Source: Dictyobacter formicarum
GTDB lineage: Bacteria; Chloroflexota; Ktedonobacteria; Ktedonobacterales; Ktedonobacteraceae
Length of the DNA stretch: 64,000 bases
NCBI RefSeq assembly: GCF_016587435.1
Contig: NZ_BNJJ01000005.1
Location: forward strand, 186,001-250,000
Direction: 5' to 3'
Shown here one piece after another: positions 1-8,261 of the stretch. Made by a program: the position numbers and the translations under genes. The notes under the pieces were generated by a model. The model saw only the letters and a list, made by a program, of their open reading frames with translations. It searched no databases and was not told the origin of the DNA. How positions within the stretch are numbered: position 1 is the first letter of the stretch; each line of letters opens with the position of its first letter.

Positions 1-41
1 TCCAATACGCCACTATCTTCACAAATTGGACAAATAGGCAT
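1..41 (-). CDS. Cut-off start of a zinc-ribbon-like protein
   Basis: Only the first 13 codons are in the window, reading MPICPICEDSGVL before the edge. The ATG at 41-39 is preceded by AAGGAG about eight bases upstream, so the start looks real. Two cysteine residues in a CPIC arrangement at the very N-terminus suggest a zinc-ribbon or rubredoxin-like knuckle, but the second CxxC pair would lie outside the window. No function can be assigned. The gene runs in the same direction as the Nudix gene downstream of the next spacer, but the 260-bp gap with hairpins argues against one operon. Confidence 0.45.
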   Translation of the reverse strand, partial: MPICPICEDSGVL

Positions 42-161
42 CGCTGCTCACTCCTTGCTCATCCCAATCAAGCTTGTTATGTTTTTCATACTATATCATA
101 TCGCTTATAGCGATGTGGATATAGTATGGCAGTGTGTCTGACTCCTACGCTGATGGGGCAA

Positions 162-187
162 CTGAGCGCCCGCTTTCGGGCGCTCAG
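162..187. terminator. Strong GC-rich hairpin downstream of the Nudix gene
   Basis: An 11-bp perfect stem (162-172 with 177-187) closes a 4-base loop. It lies downstream of the Nudix gene on the minus strand and just upstream of the zinc-ribbon gene. There is no clear T-run on either side, so it may be a Rho-assisted or processing hairpin rather than a classic intrinsic terminator. Confidence 0.4.
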
Positions 188-215
188 CGCGCGTTCTGCC
201 TGAATAAAACTTGTT

Positions 216-254
216 GAGCGCCGCAGGCGCGTAGTGTCAGGGGCCGGAGGCGCG
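216..254. repeat. Intergenic hairpin repeat, copy 1
   Basis: A 39-base element made of a short hairpin (GCGCC, 3-base loop, GGCGC), a spacer containing TCAGGGGCC, and a second GGCGCG arm. A second copy sits at 58336-58374 with 31 of 39 positions the same. The change in the first stem is compensatory: C and G in this copy become T and A in the other. Both copies lie in gene-free DNA just downstream of a gene. Confidence 0.6.
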
Positions 255-302
255 CAACTTATGGCTTTCAGCCATGCGCTGAAAGAAATCGCTCAGATAG
301 GG

Positions 303-767
303 TCAGGAGAGACATTGGCGGCCGCTCAAGTAGTCTTTAAGCATATGCTCACAGTCAAAAGCCATGTGGCCCAGAACAACCTCTGGCTCACACCAGCAGG
401 CCTTTCCCTCGCCCGAGTCATGCTGGGTACCGCCCTGGATATGGCCGCGATACGCGATTGAGACAGCGCGAAAGCGTGGATCGCGATCAATGGCTGAATA
501 GACACCAACTAGCCCGGTAATCGCTATATCATAGCCAGTTTCTTCGCTGGCTTCGCGCCGCACACATTCTTCTAACGTCTCTTTGTAACGCACAATACCG
601 CCAGGAATGGTATATCCCATTCCATCACTACGATCAACCAGCAAAACTTTGCCATCTTTTTCAATAATGACACAGGCGCTGAGTATAGGCGAAATCTGCC
701 CTAGCGTAAGAAGAGCAATCAGTCGAAAAATAATACCGGCCAGCAAACCTTTAAGCTTCTCTTTCAT
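303..767 (-). CDS. Nudix hydrolase
   Basis: Predicted to hydrolyse a nucleoside diphosphate linked to another group, in the cytoplasm. The Nudix box is complete: a Gly-Gly-Ile followed by Glu five residues on, then REASEETGY, matching G-x5-E-x7-REUxEExGU, with the REASEE glutamates as metal ligands. About 154 residues, normal for a single-domain Nudix protein. I chose the ATG at 767 because it has AGAGGA upstream and leaves only a 17-base overlap with the preceding Mrp gene; the frame is open further upstream but that would lie deep inside mrp. The N-terminus has a hydrophobic stretch (LLAGIIFRLIALLTLG) which could anchor it to the membrane. Substrate cannot be told from sequence. The overlap implies co-transcription and coupling with mrp. 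Confidence 0.88.
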   Translation of the reverse strand: MKEKLKGLLAGIIFRLIALLTLGQISPILSACVIIEKDGKVLLVDRSDGMGYTIPGGIVRYKETLEECVRREASEETGYDIAITGLVGVYSAIDRDPRFRAVSIAYRGHIQGGTQHDSGEGKACWCEPEVVLGHMAFDCEHMLKDYLSGRQCLS

Positions 768-1653
768 TGGTGTCCTCTTCTCTATCTGATGCCTGCTCCG
801 TTTCATTTTCAGTGGCTTGAGCGCGTAACAAAGCAATGCGCTGAACAATTCGCGCAGAGACATCTGAGAAGACCATTGCCACAGGAGAATCCGCCAGGCT
901 TACAACAATTGGATATCCTTTATCTCCATTGGTTACAGCAATGGGATCTAAAGGTATACGTCCGAGCATAGGCAAGTCGTCCAGTTGGGCACGAGGTTCG
1001 GGACTCGCGGGAAAGATTTCGACCATTTGTCCACAATGGGGACAGAGCAGACCTGCCATGTTCTGTACAATACCCAGAATCGGCACAGACATGCGCTGGA
1101 ACATGGTCACCGCTTTAGCCGTATCGATGCGCGCGATATCCTGCGGAGTTGTCACTAAGATCGCACCGGACAATTCAATTTCACGACAGAGGGTAGCTTG
1201 CGGCTCACTGGTACCAGGTGGGAGGTCGATAATCAGGTAATCCAGTTCTCCCCAATTAACGGAAAAGAGCAACTGGCGAATAAGCATGCCCAGAGCGTCT
1301 GGTAATGGAGCCACAGCCTGCTCTTCTCCAATAAAGAAGCCCACCGACATCAGCTTGACACCATAGCGCAGCAAGGGCTGGATCTTTTTCTCGGCGGCCA
1401 GGTCCCTGCGTTCAGCTAGCGGCAAAATAGCCTCGCTTCTAGCGTCCGCCCGCTTGCGTACGCCAACCATCATCGGAATGCTTGGCCCATAGGCATCGCC
1501 ATCCAGCAGGCCAACACGCGCCCCCTCTCTGGCGAGAGAGATAGCCAGATTTACACTTACCGTCGATTTGCCAACTCCACCTTTACCACTGCCCACCACT
1601 AGAACAGCACCGATATGCTCTAAGCGTTCACGTCGTGATTGTTGACGCATCAT
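751..1653 (-). CDS. mrp: Mrp/NBP35-type P-loop ATPase (Fe-S carrier)
   Basis: Member of the Mrp/ApbC/NBP35 family, which binds and transfers Fe-S clusters. Near the N-terminus is the deviant Walker A GSGKGGVGKST, followed by the usual DGDAYGPSIPMM. The stretch DYLIIDLPPGTSE is the switch/Walker B region. A CPHC pair after NMAGLL is the bridging cluster-binding motif of the family. The start at 1653 (tandem ATG with GGGGAGG immediately upstream) fits the family's length; a TTG at 1689 in the same frame would add 12 aromatic/glycine residues with no ribosome site. The typical N-terminal DUF59 domain is absent, which is common. The last codons overlap the Nudix gene. The Fe-S-rich operon at 10.9-16.0 kb could be a client, but that is inference. 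Confidence 0.9.
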   Translation of the reverse strand: MMRQQSRRERLEHIGAVLVVGSGKGGVGKSTVSVNLAISLAREGARVGLLDGDAYGPSIPMMVGVRKRADARSEAILPLAERRDLAAEKKIQPLLRYGVKLMSVGFFIGEEQAVAPLPDALGMLIRQLLFSVNWGELDYLIIDLPPGTSEPQATLCREIELSGAILVTTPQDIARIDTAKAVTMFQRMSVPILGIVQNMAGLLCPHCGQMVEIFPASPEPRAQLDDLPMLGRIPLDPIAVTNGDKGYPIVVSLADSPVAMVFSDVSARIVQRIALLRAQATENETEQASDREEDTNEREA

Positions 1654-1780
1654 CCCTCCCCAAAAATAGAAAAAACCTTGCCTGTTCAAATGTTAGTATA
1701 AGAGTAATTTATGTATTTGACAAGCGTTCGCGACGATTAAAGCAGTGCCTTGAGTGCCAACAGGCGCCATATAACAACAT

Positions 1781-1820
1781 AAAGATCCAGGAATAAATAA
1801 ATACTACTTCCTGGATCTTT
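1781..1820 (-). terminator. Hairpin downstream of the YceI gene
   Basis: A 12-bp inverted repeat (AAAGATCCAGGA at 1781-1792 with its complement at 1809-1820) lies 16 bases past the YceI stop codon. It has a 16-base AT-rich loop, and the stem itself ends in Ts on the transcribed strand. Its position fits an intrinsic terminator for the minus-strand YceI gene, upstream of mrp. Confidence 0.55.
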
Positions 1821-1835
1821 GTGTTCGTTATTCCA

Positions 1836-2531
1836 TTACTTTTCTTGCGCAATGAAATTAATAGTCACTAATACCTTGTTCTGGGCGATAGCAATACTAG
1901 CCAGATTGGGCGGCTGAATATCGAAATCGGTCATAAGGAGCGTGGTGGTAGCGGTGCCACTAATGGTTTTGTCGGACAGTTTACCAGTGACGGCAAATGT
2001 TTCTTGCCTGGTCTTTCCATGCATGGTTAGATTGCCCAACAGCTGGAAAGAGAGCGGCTTCCCATTGCTATAGTGAGTGGGCATCCCTTGTGTGCAGGTT
2101 GAGGCGAAATCGGCATTCGGGTAGAGATCGGTCTCCAATGCAAGGGTTCGTACAAAGCGATCGCGCATGGATTCATCGGTCCGCAAGGTATTCAGATTGA
2201 CGGTCAAATGAAGAGAAGTAACCTGAGGAGCCGGCGTGGTGCTAATCTGGAAAGCTCCAGTTACATCATGGGTCTTGCCAACTGCGTCGGTACTTGGCAG
2301 GTTACGCAAAATGAGATTCTCGTGCACTTTGTAGCTGGCTGTTGATTGACCAGGGACAATGGTAAACGAGCGTAGAGCGCCCGCAGCCGGCTGCGTTGTA
2401 CACTTTGCCATAGAAACAGGTTTGGGAGGTGCATTTACTTTACTAGCAAAATAAAAACGATAACTACCAATCGTCACCAGCACAACAACCACAATGGCCA
2501 GTACCGTAACTATAAGTGTACGACGTCCCAT
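1836..2531 (-). CDS. YceI-family lipid-binding-like protein, membrane-anchored
   Basis: About 231 residues. Residues 5-28 form a hydrophobic signal anchor (LIVTVLAIVVVVLVTIGSYRF), so the domain is probably outside the membrane. The rest matches the YceI beta-barrel: a FTIVPGQSTASYKVHE opening, the conserved TDESMRDRFVR segment, a YPNADF segment, and a GNLTMHGKTRQETF turn that is typical of YceI. YceI proteins bind polyisoprenoid-type lipids, but roles vary and no enzyme activity is implied. The start has GGAGGATAAGAT upstream. It is transcribed alone, divergently from the redoxin gene, and ends at a hairpin. Confidence 0.85.
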   Translation of the reverse strand: MGRRTLIVTVLAIVVVVLVTIGSYRFYFASKVNAPPKPVSMAKCTTQPAAGALRSFTIVPGQSTASYKVHENLILRNLPSTDAVGKTHDVTGAFQISTTPAPQVTSLHLTVNLNTLRTDESMRDRFVRTLALETDLYPNADFASTCTQGMPTHYSNGKPLSFQLLGNLTMHGKTRQETFAVTGKLSDKTISGTATTTLLMTDFDIQPPNLASIAIAQNKVLVTINFIAQEK

Positions 2532-2752
2532 ATCTTATCCTCCACCCGAAACTATCTAACACGTCCTGATGCGTATATTATACTCTACTTATCAATCTTC
2601 AGGTGTAAATTGCTACCACCCGCTACAAACGTGATGAGGAGGCGAGGAATATAGATCATCTAGCTATATGAAGAGATCAGAAGATACTATATAATAAGAA
2701 AAAAGATCGACAAACTCTACCCAATCCGATCATTACTTTTTAAGGGGAGACA
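2532..2752. promoter_or_regulatory. Divergent promoter region between YceI and redoxin genes
   Basis: A 221-bp AT-rich spacer that must hold both promoters. A TATAAT lies at 2577-2582 on the minus strand (toward YceI) and another at 2690-2695 on the plus strand (toward the redoxin gene). I could not find a convincing -35 hexamer for either, so these are candidates only. Confidence 0.35.
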
Positions 2753-3253
2753 ATGTCAAACACGGAACAACTGCGCGGTCCCGTTCTGGAAACGGGACAG
2801 ATTATACCGGCCTTTACACTTCCTGGCGCTGATGGTATGCCACACAGTCCATGGGATTATAAGCAACACGACCACCTGGTGCTGCTCTTTGTACCCGCTG
2901 GTGCCACCAGTGAGGTGCGTGCACTGCTGCGCACCTATGCACAACATTATGCCGGGTTCCGCGAGGAACAGTGCGCGCTGCTGGCGATTACACCAGATTC
3001 GGTCTTCAATAATCTACAGATTCAGGAAGAACTGCATTTACCATTCTCGTTGCTCTCAGATACGCAGGGAAAAGTCATTGCGCGCTATACACATTGGGAT
3101 GCGGACACGCATACGCTTTCGCCTTGCATCGTGCTGGCCGATCGCTATAGCGCCCTCTATCAACGCTGGATTGCCAGTAGCATCACGGAATTACCATCGA
3201 TCCAGGACCTGATAGATAACTTGCAATACCTTAATAAGCTCTGCACCCCTTAA
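2753..3253 (+). CDS. Peroxiredoxin-like (AhpC/TSA fold) protein lacking the catalytic Cys
   Basis: About 166 residues with the redoxin layout: GQIIPAFTLPGADG, then LVLLFVPAGATSEV, then LLAITPDSVF and LPFSLLSDTQGKV. In active peroxiredoxins the peroxidatic cysteine sits in a PxxxTxxC motif at the start of the second helix. Here that position reads PAGATSEV, so the cysteine is missing. Other cysteines (QCALL, SPCIVL, KLCTP) are not at the resolving positions. It therefore keeps the fold but probably not peroxidase chemistry, and may be a binding or regulatory relative. The ATG has AAGGGGAGACA upstream. It sits alone between the YceI gene (divergent) and the PLP enzyme (same strand, 129 bp further on). 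Confidence 0.75.
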   Translation: MSNTEQLRGPVLETGQIIPAFTLPGADGMPHSPWDYKQHDHLVLLFVPAGATSEVRALLRTYAQHYAGFREEQCALLAITPDSVFNNLQIQEELHLPFSLLSDTQGKVIARYTHWDADTHTLSPCIVLADRYSALYQRWIASSITELPSIQDLIDNLQYLNKLCTP

Positions 3254-3382
3254 AGGATGCGGTCACTACTTTCATGTACGTGCTTATGCCAATCTGGTGA
3301 AGCGAGCCTGTTGCGCTTATTTCTGCGTAGCCGGCCAGCAGAAACCAGATGATATCTATTCTTGAACTATGAAAGGATATCT

Positions 3383-4618
3383 ATGACGCAGCAGAATACA
3401 TCACAACCATCTGATTGGAATCTGGAAACTCGCCTGGTCCATGGTGGGCGCAAAAAAGCTCGAGCAACTGGCGCTGGGGGACAATCGACGGTACCACCAA
3501 TTTATGCCAGCACGACCTATACGCATGAAAACATTGAGGCTCTGGACCAGGCATTTAGTGGCAAAACGCCAGATGGCGAACAGGCTTATGTCTATGCCCG
3601 TCAGGGAAATCCGAACGCCTATGGCTTTGAGAGCGCGCTGACACATATTGAAGGAGGGGTAGGAGCGATCGCCTTTGGCTCTGGTATGGCTGCTATCCAT
3701 GCCGCACTACTGGCAGCCGGTCTGACGGCAGGAACTAAAATCGTGGCCTCCAGAGACCTCTATGGTCCGACCGTTACACTGATGCGCAAGTTATTCTCCA
3801 CCGTGGGAACACAACTGATACTGGCTGACTTTTGCCAGCCCGCCATCTATGATTTATTGCGCGAGGAGGAGCCAGATGTCATTTATGTCGAGACGATCTC
3901 AAATCCATTGACCAGGATTGTGGATCTGGACGCGATTAGTGCTGTTGCACGCGAGATCGGCGCGGTCACCATCGTCGATAGCACCTTCAGCACGCCTTAC
4001 CTGACCAGGCCTATCGAGCATGGCTTTGACCTGGTGGTACATAGCGCAACCAAATACATCAGTGGCCACGGCGATAGCACGGGCGGCATTGTGATTAGTG
4101 CAAAAAATACGCTGCTCAACCAATTGCGCGACTATAGCAATCTGCTCGGAGCCATGCTCAGTCCCTTTGAGGCTCATTTGATGTTGCGTGGATTGCGCAC
4201 GCTGGCCCTGCGCGTTGAGCGCCAGTGCAGCAATGCTTTGCAGGTGGCACAATTTTTACAGCAACACCCGGCCGTCGCCCACGTGCATTATCCAGGCCTC
4301 GCAAATCATCCCTCGCACGAGCTGGCCAGCCGGTTAATGGACCATGAACACTTTGGCGCGCTGCTCTCATTTGAACTCAAAGATCAGTCGCGTGCCGCTG
4401 TATTCCGCTTTATCAATAAGCTTCAACTCTGTATCTCCGCTACCTCGCTCGGCGACGTCTTTACATTGGTGAGCTATCCACCTATCTCATCCCACCGCAC
4501 GTTGCAGGCTAGAGAGTTACAAGATATGGGCATCAGCGAAGGATGTATTCGTTTATCAGTCGGCATTGAGAATGCTAACGACATCATCAAGGACCTGAAT
4601 CAGGCGCTCAGCGCATAG
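3383..4618 (+). CDS. PLP-dependent trans-sulfuration enzyme (cystathionine synthase/lyase or methionine gamma-lyase family)
   Basis: 411 residues of the Cys/Met metabolism PLP family. Seen in order: LETRLVHGG start, PPIYASTTY, YARQGNPNA (phosphate binding from the neighbouring subunit), GAIAFGSGMAAI, VVHSATKYISGHGD with the PLP-binding lysine in SATK, and SLGDVFTLVSYPP near the C-terminus. The family includes cystathionine gamma-synthase, beta/gamma-lyases, O-acetylhomoserine sulfhydrylase and methionine gamma-lyase; the sequence alone does not decide among them. ATG at 3383 is preferred because AAAGGA lies seven bases upstream; a TTG 21 bases earlier is in frame but inside that site. It appears monocistronic, followed by hairpins at 4627-4742. 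Confidence 0.88.
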   Translation: MTQQNTSQPSDWNLETRLVHGGRKKARATGAGGQSTVPPIYASTTYTHENIEALDQAFSGKTPDGEQAYVYARQGNPNAYGFESALTHIEGGVGAIAFGSGMAAIHAALLAAGLTAGTKIVASRDLYGPTVTLMRKLFSTVGTQLILADFCQPAIYDLLREEEPDVIYVETISNPLTRIVDLDAISAVAREIGAVTIVDSTFSTPYLTRPIEHGFDLVVHSATKYISGHGDSTGGIVISAKNTLLNQLRDYSNLLGAMLSPFEAHLMLRGLRTLALRVERQCSNALQVAQFLQQHPAVAHVHYPGLANHPSHELASRLMDHEHFGALLSFELKDQSRAAVFRFINKLQLCISATSLGDVFTLVSYPPISSHRTLQARELQDMGISEGCIRLSVGIENANDIIKDLNQALSA

Positions 4619-4626
4619 TAAAATAT

Positions 4627-4646
4627 GCGCCGAGCGACTTCGGCGC
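4627..4646 (+). terminator. Short GC hairpin after the PLP enzyme
   Basis: A 7-bp stem (GCGCCGA, 6-base loop, TCGGCGC) starting nine bases after the stop codon. No T-run follows directly, so it is a weak terminator candidate. It stands next to the much longer palindrome at 4672-4742. Confidence 0.4.
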
Positions 4647-4671
4647 CAGACGGTGTGCGCCTGTGCGGCGC

Positions 4672-4742
4672 TCGTCTTTTGTATACAGTGTTGCCAGAAA
4701 TGCGCTGAGCGCATTTCTGGCAACACTGTATACAAAAGACGA
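4672..4742. repeat. 71-bp perfect palindrome between convergent genes
   Basis: Two 35-base arms (4672-4706 and 4708-4742) are exact reverse complements around a single central G. It lies between the 3' ends of the PLP enzyme gene and the PRC/BON gene. The outer arms carry TCGTCTTTT / AAAAGACGA, so a transcript from either side would form a very long hairpin ending in a U-rich stretch. It could act as a two-way terminator, but a 35-bp flawless stem is much longer than terminators need. Confidence 0.9.
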
Positions 4743-4782
4743 CGACTAAAATGCGTAGGCGCCAGGAAAAGTTACAGCCAGC

Positions 4783-5781
4783 TTATTTGGTATGGCGGAT
4801 ATATTTACCAGGAATCAGATCTTCCCCTTCGCCACCTGCCGCGGGGGACATGACATTCAACAGATCAGATTTAGGATTGACAACCAACCTATTCTCCACC
4901 GAGCGTACGCCAGGAAAGCTGCGTGCAATCTGCTCGGCTGCGGCTTTCTGTTCAGAAGTGTGCACATAACCACTTAAACGTACCATACCCAGACGTGGAT
5001 AGACACCAATAGGCAGGTCACGTGTACGCTCATCCCGACCCAGAGCCATAGCCAGCTCAGCCGCCAGCGTATCATCACCAACCAGGCGATTCTTAATTTC
5101 CAATAAACCTGGTACCCCAGAGGCCTGGTCCTCAACCATCTCGGCACGCAGAGAGCTAGAGATATTACCATCCAGGTATAGAACACCATCCAGTACACGA
5201 ATTCTCATGCCAGGAAAATCGATATGAATCGGGGTCATATCAAAGATGACCTGCTCAACTTCGCGCTGTAATTCCTCATCAGTGCGATACGGAGGCAGGG
5301 TCTGAAAAACTGGCTCTGGTACGTTGATTGAAATAGCTCCGGCATCAATCTTTGTAATATAATTCTGGCGAATTAAGATATCCTGTCCGGCTCGCAATGA
5401 ACGCACCACGATATATGCCAGTTCGCCAGTCTGTGGGTGTGCTGCGACAAGCTTCAATGTACCACGTGCGTTCGAATTGACTTCGTGCACCACACTTCGC
5501 GCATCCAGCAGAACGCCAGTGGCCTGGGTGATTGCAGCATTGAGCTCATCACGTGAAATAGAAAGAGTAATACCGTCAGCAGATGCACCTGTCACCTCTG
5601 AAAACGGCACATAGACTACTTTGCCAAAGAAACGACCAACTTTCACACCAAGTGAAACGATCTTTCGGCTACCGGGGTCTACACCCAGTTGGGAGAGGGT
5701 TCCATCTTCGCCATCGGTGCAAAATACTTTGCCACCAAAATGGAACTTCTCCATTTCTGAAATAGGAGCTGATTTGTCCAT
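4783..5781 (-). CDS. PRC-barrel plus two BON domains protein
   Basis: 332 residues, no signal peptide. The first 160 residues look like PRC-barrel material: GGKVFCTDGEDGTLSQLGVDP and VPFSEVTGASADGITL, then a second similar half with LVAAHPQTGELAYIVV. Two BON domains follow, at about 180-245 (LDGVLYLDGNISSSLRAEMVED, GLLEIKNRLV) and 250-315 (GMVRLSGYVHTSEQKAAAEQIA, GVRSVENRLVV). BON domains usually bind membranes or other proteins, and PRC barrels bind RNA or proteins or respond to stress, so a scaffold or stress role is possible. A good promoter lies upstream at 5857-5886. The gene is monocistronic. Confidence 0.75.
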   Translation of the reverse strand: MDKSAPISEMEKFHFGGKVFCTDGEDGTLSQLGVDPGSRKIVSLGVKVGRFFGKVVYVPFSEVTGASADGITLSISRDELNAAITQATGVLLDARSVVHEVNSNARGTLKLVAAHPQTGELAYIVVRSLRAGQDILIRQNYITKIDAGAISINVPEPVFQTLPPYRTDEELQREVEQVIFDMTPIHIDFPGMRIRVLDGVLYLDGNISSSLRAEMVEDQASGVPGLLEIKNRLVGDDTLAAELAMALGRDERTRDLPIGVYPRLGMVRLSGYVHTSEQKAAAEQIARSFPGVRSVENRLVVNPKSDLLNVMSPAAGGEGEDLIPGKYIRHTK

Positions 5782-5856
5782 CTATCTGTCTAACCTCATC
5801 TTGCATACTCAAAACGACCCGGCCAGAAATCAAGCTATGTCGTTATTCTAGAAAGA

Positions 5857-5886
5857 AGTGTAGCACTTTATACTTGTTAATGACAA
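5857..5886 (-). promoter_or_regulatory. Sigma-70-like promoter for the PRC/BON gene
   Basis: On the minus strand, TTGTCA (5881-5886) and TACACT (5857-5862) are separated by 18 bases. This puts the transcription start near 5850, about 70 bases before the ATG at 5781. Five of six bases match consensus at -35 and four of six at -10. Confidence 0.6.
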
Positions 5887-5982
5887 GATACCCGTAACAG
5901 GATGGCTTCTGCACATCTATTGACCTCACTTGTAGTACGTAAAACGGTTCGAAAAAACAGACAGATAGATAGACAGAATCAG

Positions 5983-6612
5983 CTAGTTTCGCCCAACTGA
6001 GCCATGCCGCAGCGGCATCGCGCCTGAAGATGAACCCCGCGTTGGCTGGCGTCTGCGGCGCAAGCGCCTGACGATTTTAGGGGTCATGATAAGAAACGCC
6101 AGTACAAAGAGTACAACCACCACCAGCATGATATACGGAGCTATAAACGAGACCAGAACACTGACCATCATCACAATATCTTCAGCAATGCTGAGTGCCG
6201 TATTCAAAAAGCCAACTGTGGTTGCCGAAGAGGCAACCCGCGTTGTTGCTTTGGTTGTATGGGTCACCCCGGCGAGGCCAGCGCCCAGTGCCAATGTCAG
6301 TGGCATCCACCACGTATTATCCATCGTTTGATTGCTAGCCGCGGCGGCCACAATAGCGCCCGCAACCGGCCGAATGACCGTATGGATAGTATCCCAGATA
6401 TGATCGACAACCGGAATTTTATCTGCAAACAGGTCAGCCAGCGTTAAGACGGCCATCATAACCATAAACCAGGGCTGCGTAATAAAAGCAAAATGCGGAT
6501 TAACGTGGAACTGATCCGGCCAGATACGGGCAGCCACCGCTAAAGAAAACAGAGGCAGATAGGCATTGATGCCAGATGCAAAGGCAAGACCATATGATGT
6601 CCCTGGATTCAT
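5983..6612 (-). CDS. DUF4126 integral membrane protein
   Basis: 209 residues, almost entirely hydrophobic helices. It opens with SYGLAFASGINAYLPLFSLAVAAR, the conserved DUF4126 start, and has DLFADKIPVVDHIWDTIHTVIRP, also diagnostic. The middle has alanine- and threonine-rich helices (GAGLAGVTHTTKATTR). The C-terminus is a long hydrophobic helix followed by an arginine-rich cytoplasmic tail (KIVRRLRRRRQ). The molecular function of the family is unknown. The gene stands alone, about 100 bp from the beta-glucosidase gene and on the same strand. Confidence 0.8.
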   Translation of the reverse strand: MNPGTSYGLAFASGINAYLPLFSLAVAARIWPDQFHVNPHFAFITQPWFMVMMAVLTLADLFADKIPVVDHIWDTIHTVIRPVAGAIVAAAASNQTMDNTWWMPLTLALGAGLAGVTHTTKATTRVASSATTVGFLNTALSIAEDIVMMVSVLVSFIAPYIMLVVVVLFVLAFLIMTPKIVRRLRRRRQPTRGSSSGAMPLRHGSVGRN

Positions 6613-6709
6613 GAACTATATACTCCATTTCCATCAAAAACATTGATAATACCATAGAAAATAAACGTATCCAGCAGGTTGAAATCCAAAAATGCAGAAT
6701 AACACATAG

Positions 6710-8092
6710 CTAGACAGGTATCTGGCGGCTCAGAGCGTCTGTGGTACCGAAGATGATATTGTTCAACTCAGGCGCATAGCGTTCTACAATAGCTTCGGTG
6801 ATCGCGTTGGCCTGGCAAATCTCACCAAACATACTGGCACTCCGGCGTGGTGTGCGCTTCTGGGTCACAGGATCAAGCTCGATCAAGCCGAAACGCACAT
6901 ACCAGCCATCGTTCCATTCAAAGTTATCGACCAACGTCCAGTGGAAGTAGCCCCGCACCGGGATACCATCCTGGATCGCCCGCTGCAAGACGGCCAGGTG
7001 GGCCAGTAAGGCTGCGGGCCGGCGATCGTCCAGTCGATCACTAAAACCGTTCTCGGTAATATATAGCGGCTTATTGCCGCGTGTGCGCTGATAGACAGAC
7101 TTCAGGATCCGATAGAGTCCCCATGGATAGATCTCGCCAAAACTATCTGATAGACCATCATCATTGCGCACAGAACCAGGACGTACAAAACGGCGTCCAA
7201 AAGCTTCTGCAGGCCTGCGAGGATCAAAACTAACTATCTCGCGCGTATAATAATTCACTCCATGATAGTCTCTGGCGCCGGCTGCATGCACTAAAGGGGA
7301 CAACACCCGGCCGGCAGGAAACGTAAAGCGCCCCGTCTCCCCCGCCTGCAGGGCCGACCAGGTAAACATATTTTCTTGGATTGAGGCGGCGCTGCGATCA
7401 AGTAGCGATAGGGAATTGGCCGGATCAAACAGCCGATAGTGCAGGCAGTAGCCAATCTGCGCCTGCGGCCGAATAGTGCGGATGGCATAAAACGCTTCTA
7501 CATGGGCCTGCATCAAATTGCGCAACACCTGAAACGTGCGTACCAGATCCTTTTCGCCCGGTGGGAAAACGCCCATCAAGTATCCCTGAAACGCATAGAC
7601 ATTTGGCTCATTAAAAGTGATCCAGAAGGAGTTGACGTCTTGTAAAGCTGCTACCACATGCTGGACATAACGTATAAAAAAGCGCACATTCTCTCCATGC
7701 GCGAATCCACCGCGCTCAGTAAACCAGAGAGGATCAGTGAAGTGATGCAAAGTCACAACAGGGGTCAAATGTAGGCGGCGCAAATCTAACAACATGGCGC
7801 GATAACGCTCCAGTGCCGTGCTATCCCACTGTCCCTCCACAGGCTCAATACGACTCCACTCCAGACTGAGCCTTAACGCGTTGTTCTCCATCTGCTCAGC
7901 CAACAAAAAATCGTGCTCCGCATGTTCCCACCAGTCCGCTGCCTGACCACAGGTATCCCCACTGAGAATGTGTCCTTCTTGCTCCCAGCGATACCATTGG
8001 TTATTCGTATTTCCCCCTTCACACTGATAGGCAGCTGAGGCCGTCCCCCATAAAAATCCAGGTGGGAAACGCAATACATGCTGTTGACTCAT
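6710..8092 (-). CDS. GH1 family beta-glucosidase
   Basis: 460 residues, the usual length for a GH1 (beta/alpha)8 barrel. It begins FPPGFLWGTASAAYQCEGG, the GH1 N-terminal signature with substrate-binding Gln. The acid/base glutamate is E162 in ITFNEPN and the nucleophile is E347 in YITENGF. HHFTDP (residues 116-121) and the C-terminal VDNFEWNDGW aglycone/glycone loop are also present. There is no signal peptide, so it acts in the cytoplasm on imported beta-glucosides or related disaccharides; the exact sugar cannot be deduced. GGAGAAAAG precedes the ATG. No sugar transporter lies beside it. Confidence 0.95.
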   Translation of the reverse strand: MSQQHVLRFPPGFLWGTASAAYQCEGGNTNNQWYRWEQEGHILSGDTCGQAADWWEHAEHDFLLAEQMENNALRLSLEWSRIEPVEGQWDSTALERYRAMLLDLRRLHLTPVVTLHHFTDPLWFTERGGFAHGENVRFFIRYVQHVVAALQDVNSFWITFNEPNVYAFQGYLMGVFPPGEKDLVRTFQVLRNLMQAHVEAFYAIRTIRPQAQIGYCLHYRLFDPANSLSLLDRSAASIQENMFTWSALQAGETGRFTFPAGRVLSPLVHAAGARDYHGVNYYTREIVSFDPRRPAEAFGRRFVRPGSVRNDDGLSDSFGEIYPWGLYRILKSVYQRTRGNKPLYITENGFSDRLDDRRPAALLAHLAVLQRAIQDGIPVRGYFHWTLVDNFEWNDGWYVRFGLIELDPVTQKRTPRRSASMFGEICQANAITEAIVERYAPELNNIIFGTTDALSRQIPV

Positions 8093-8261
8093 TCTTTTCT
8101 CCGTTACATGCCCAATATCGATTCGTATCCCAATTGTAACACGAACGGCAGAAAAGTTAGGACGAGATATACATTGGCTTCTAAAAGTGAGGAAGACAGC
8201 TATGCACCACTAACTAATGACTGGCATAACTGTCCTTTGTAGTAAAAACAGAGGAAACAAT

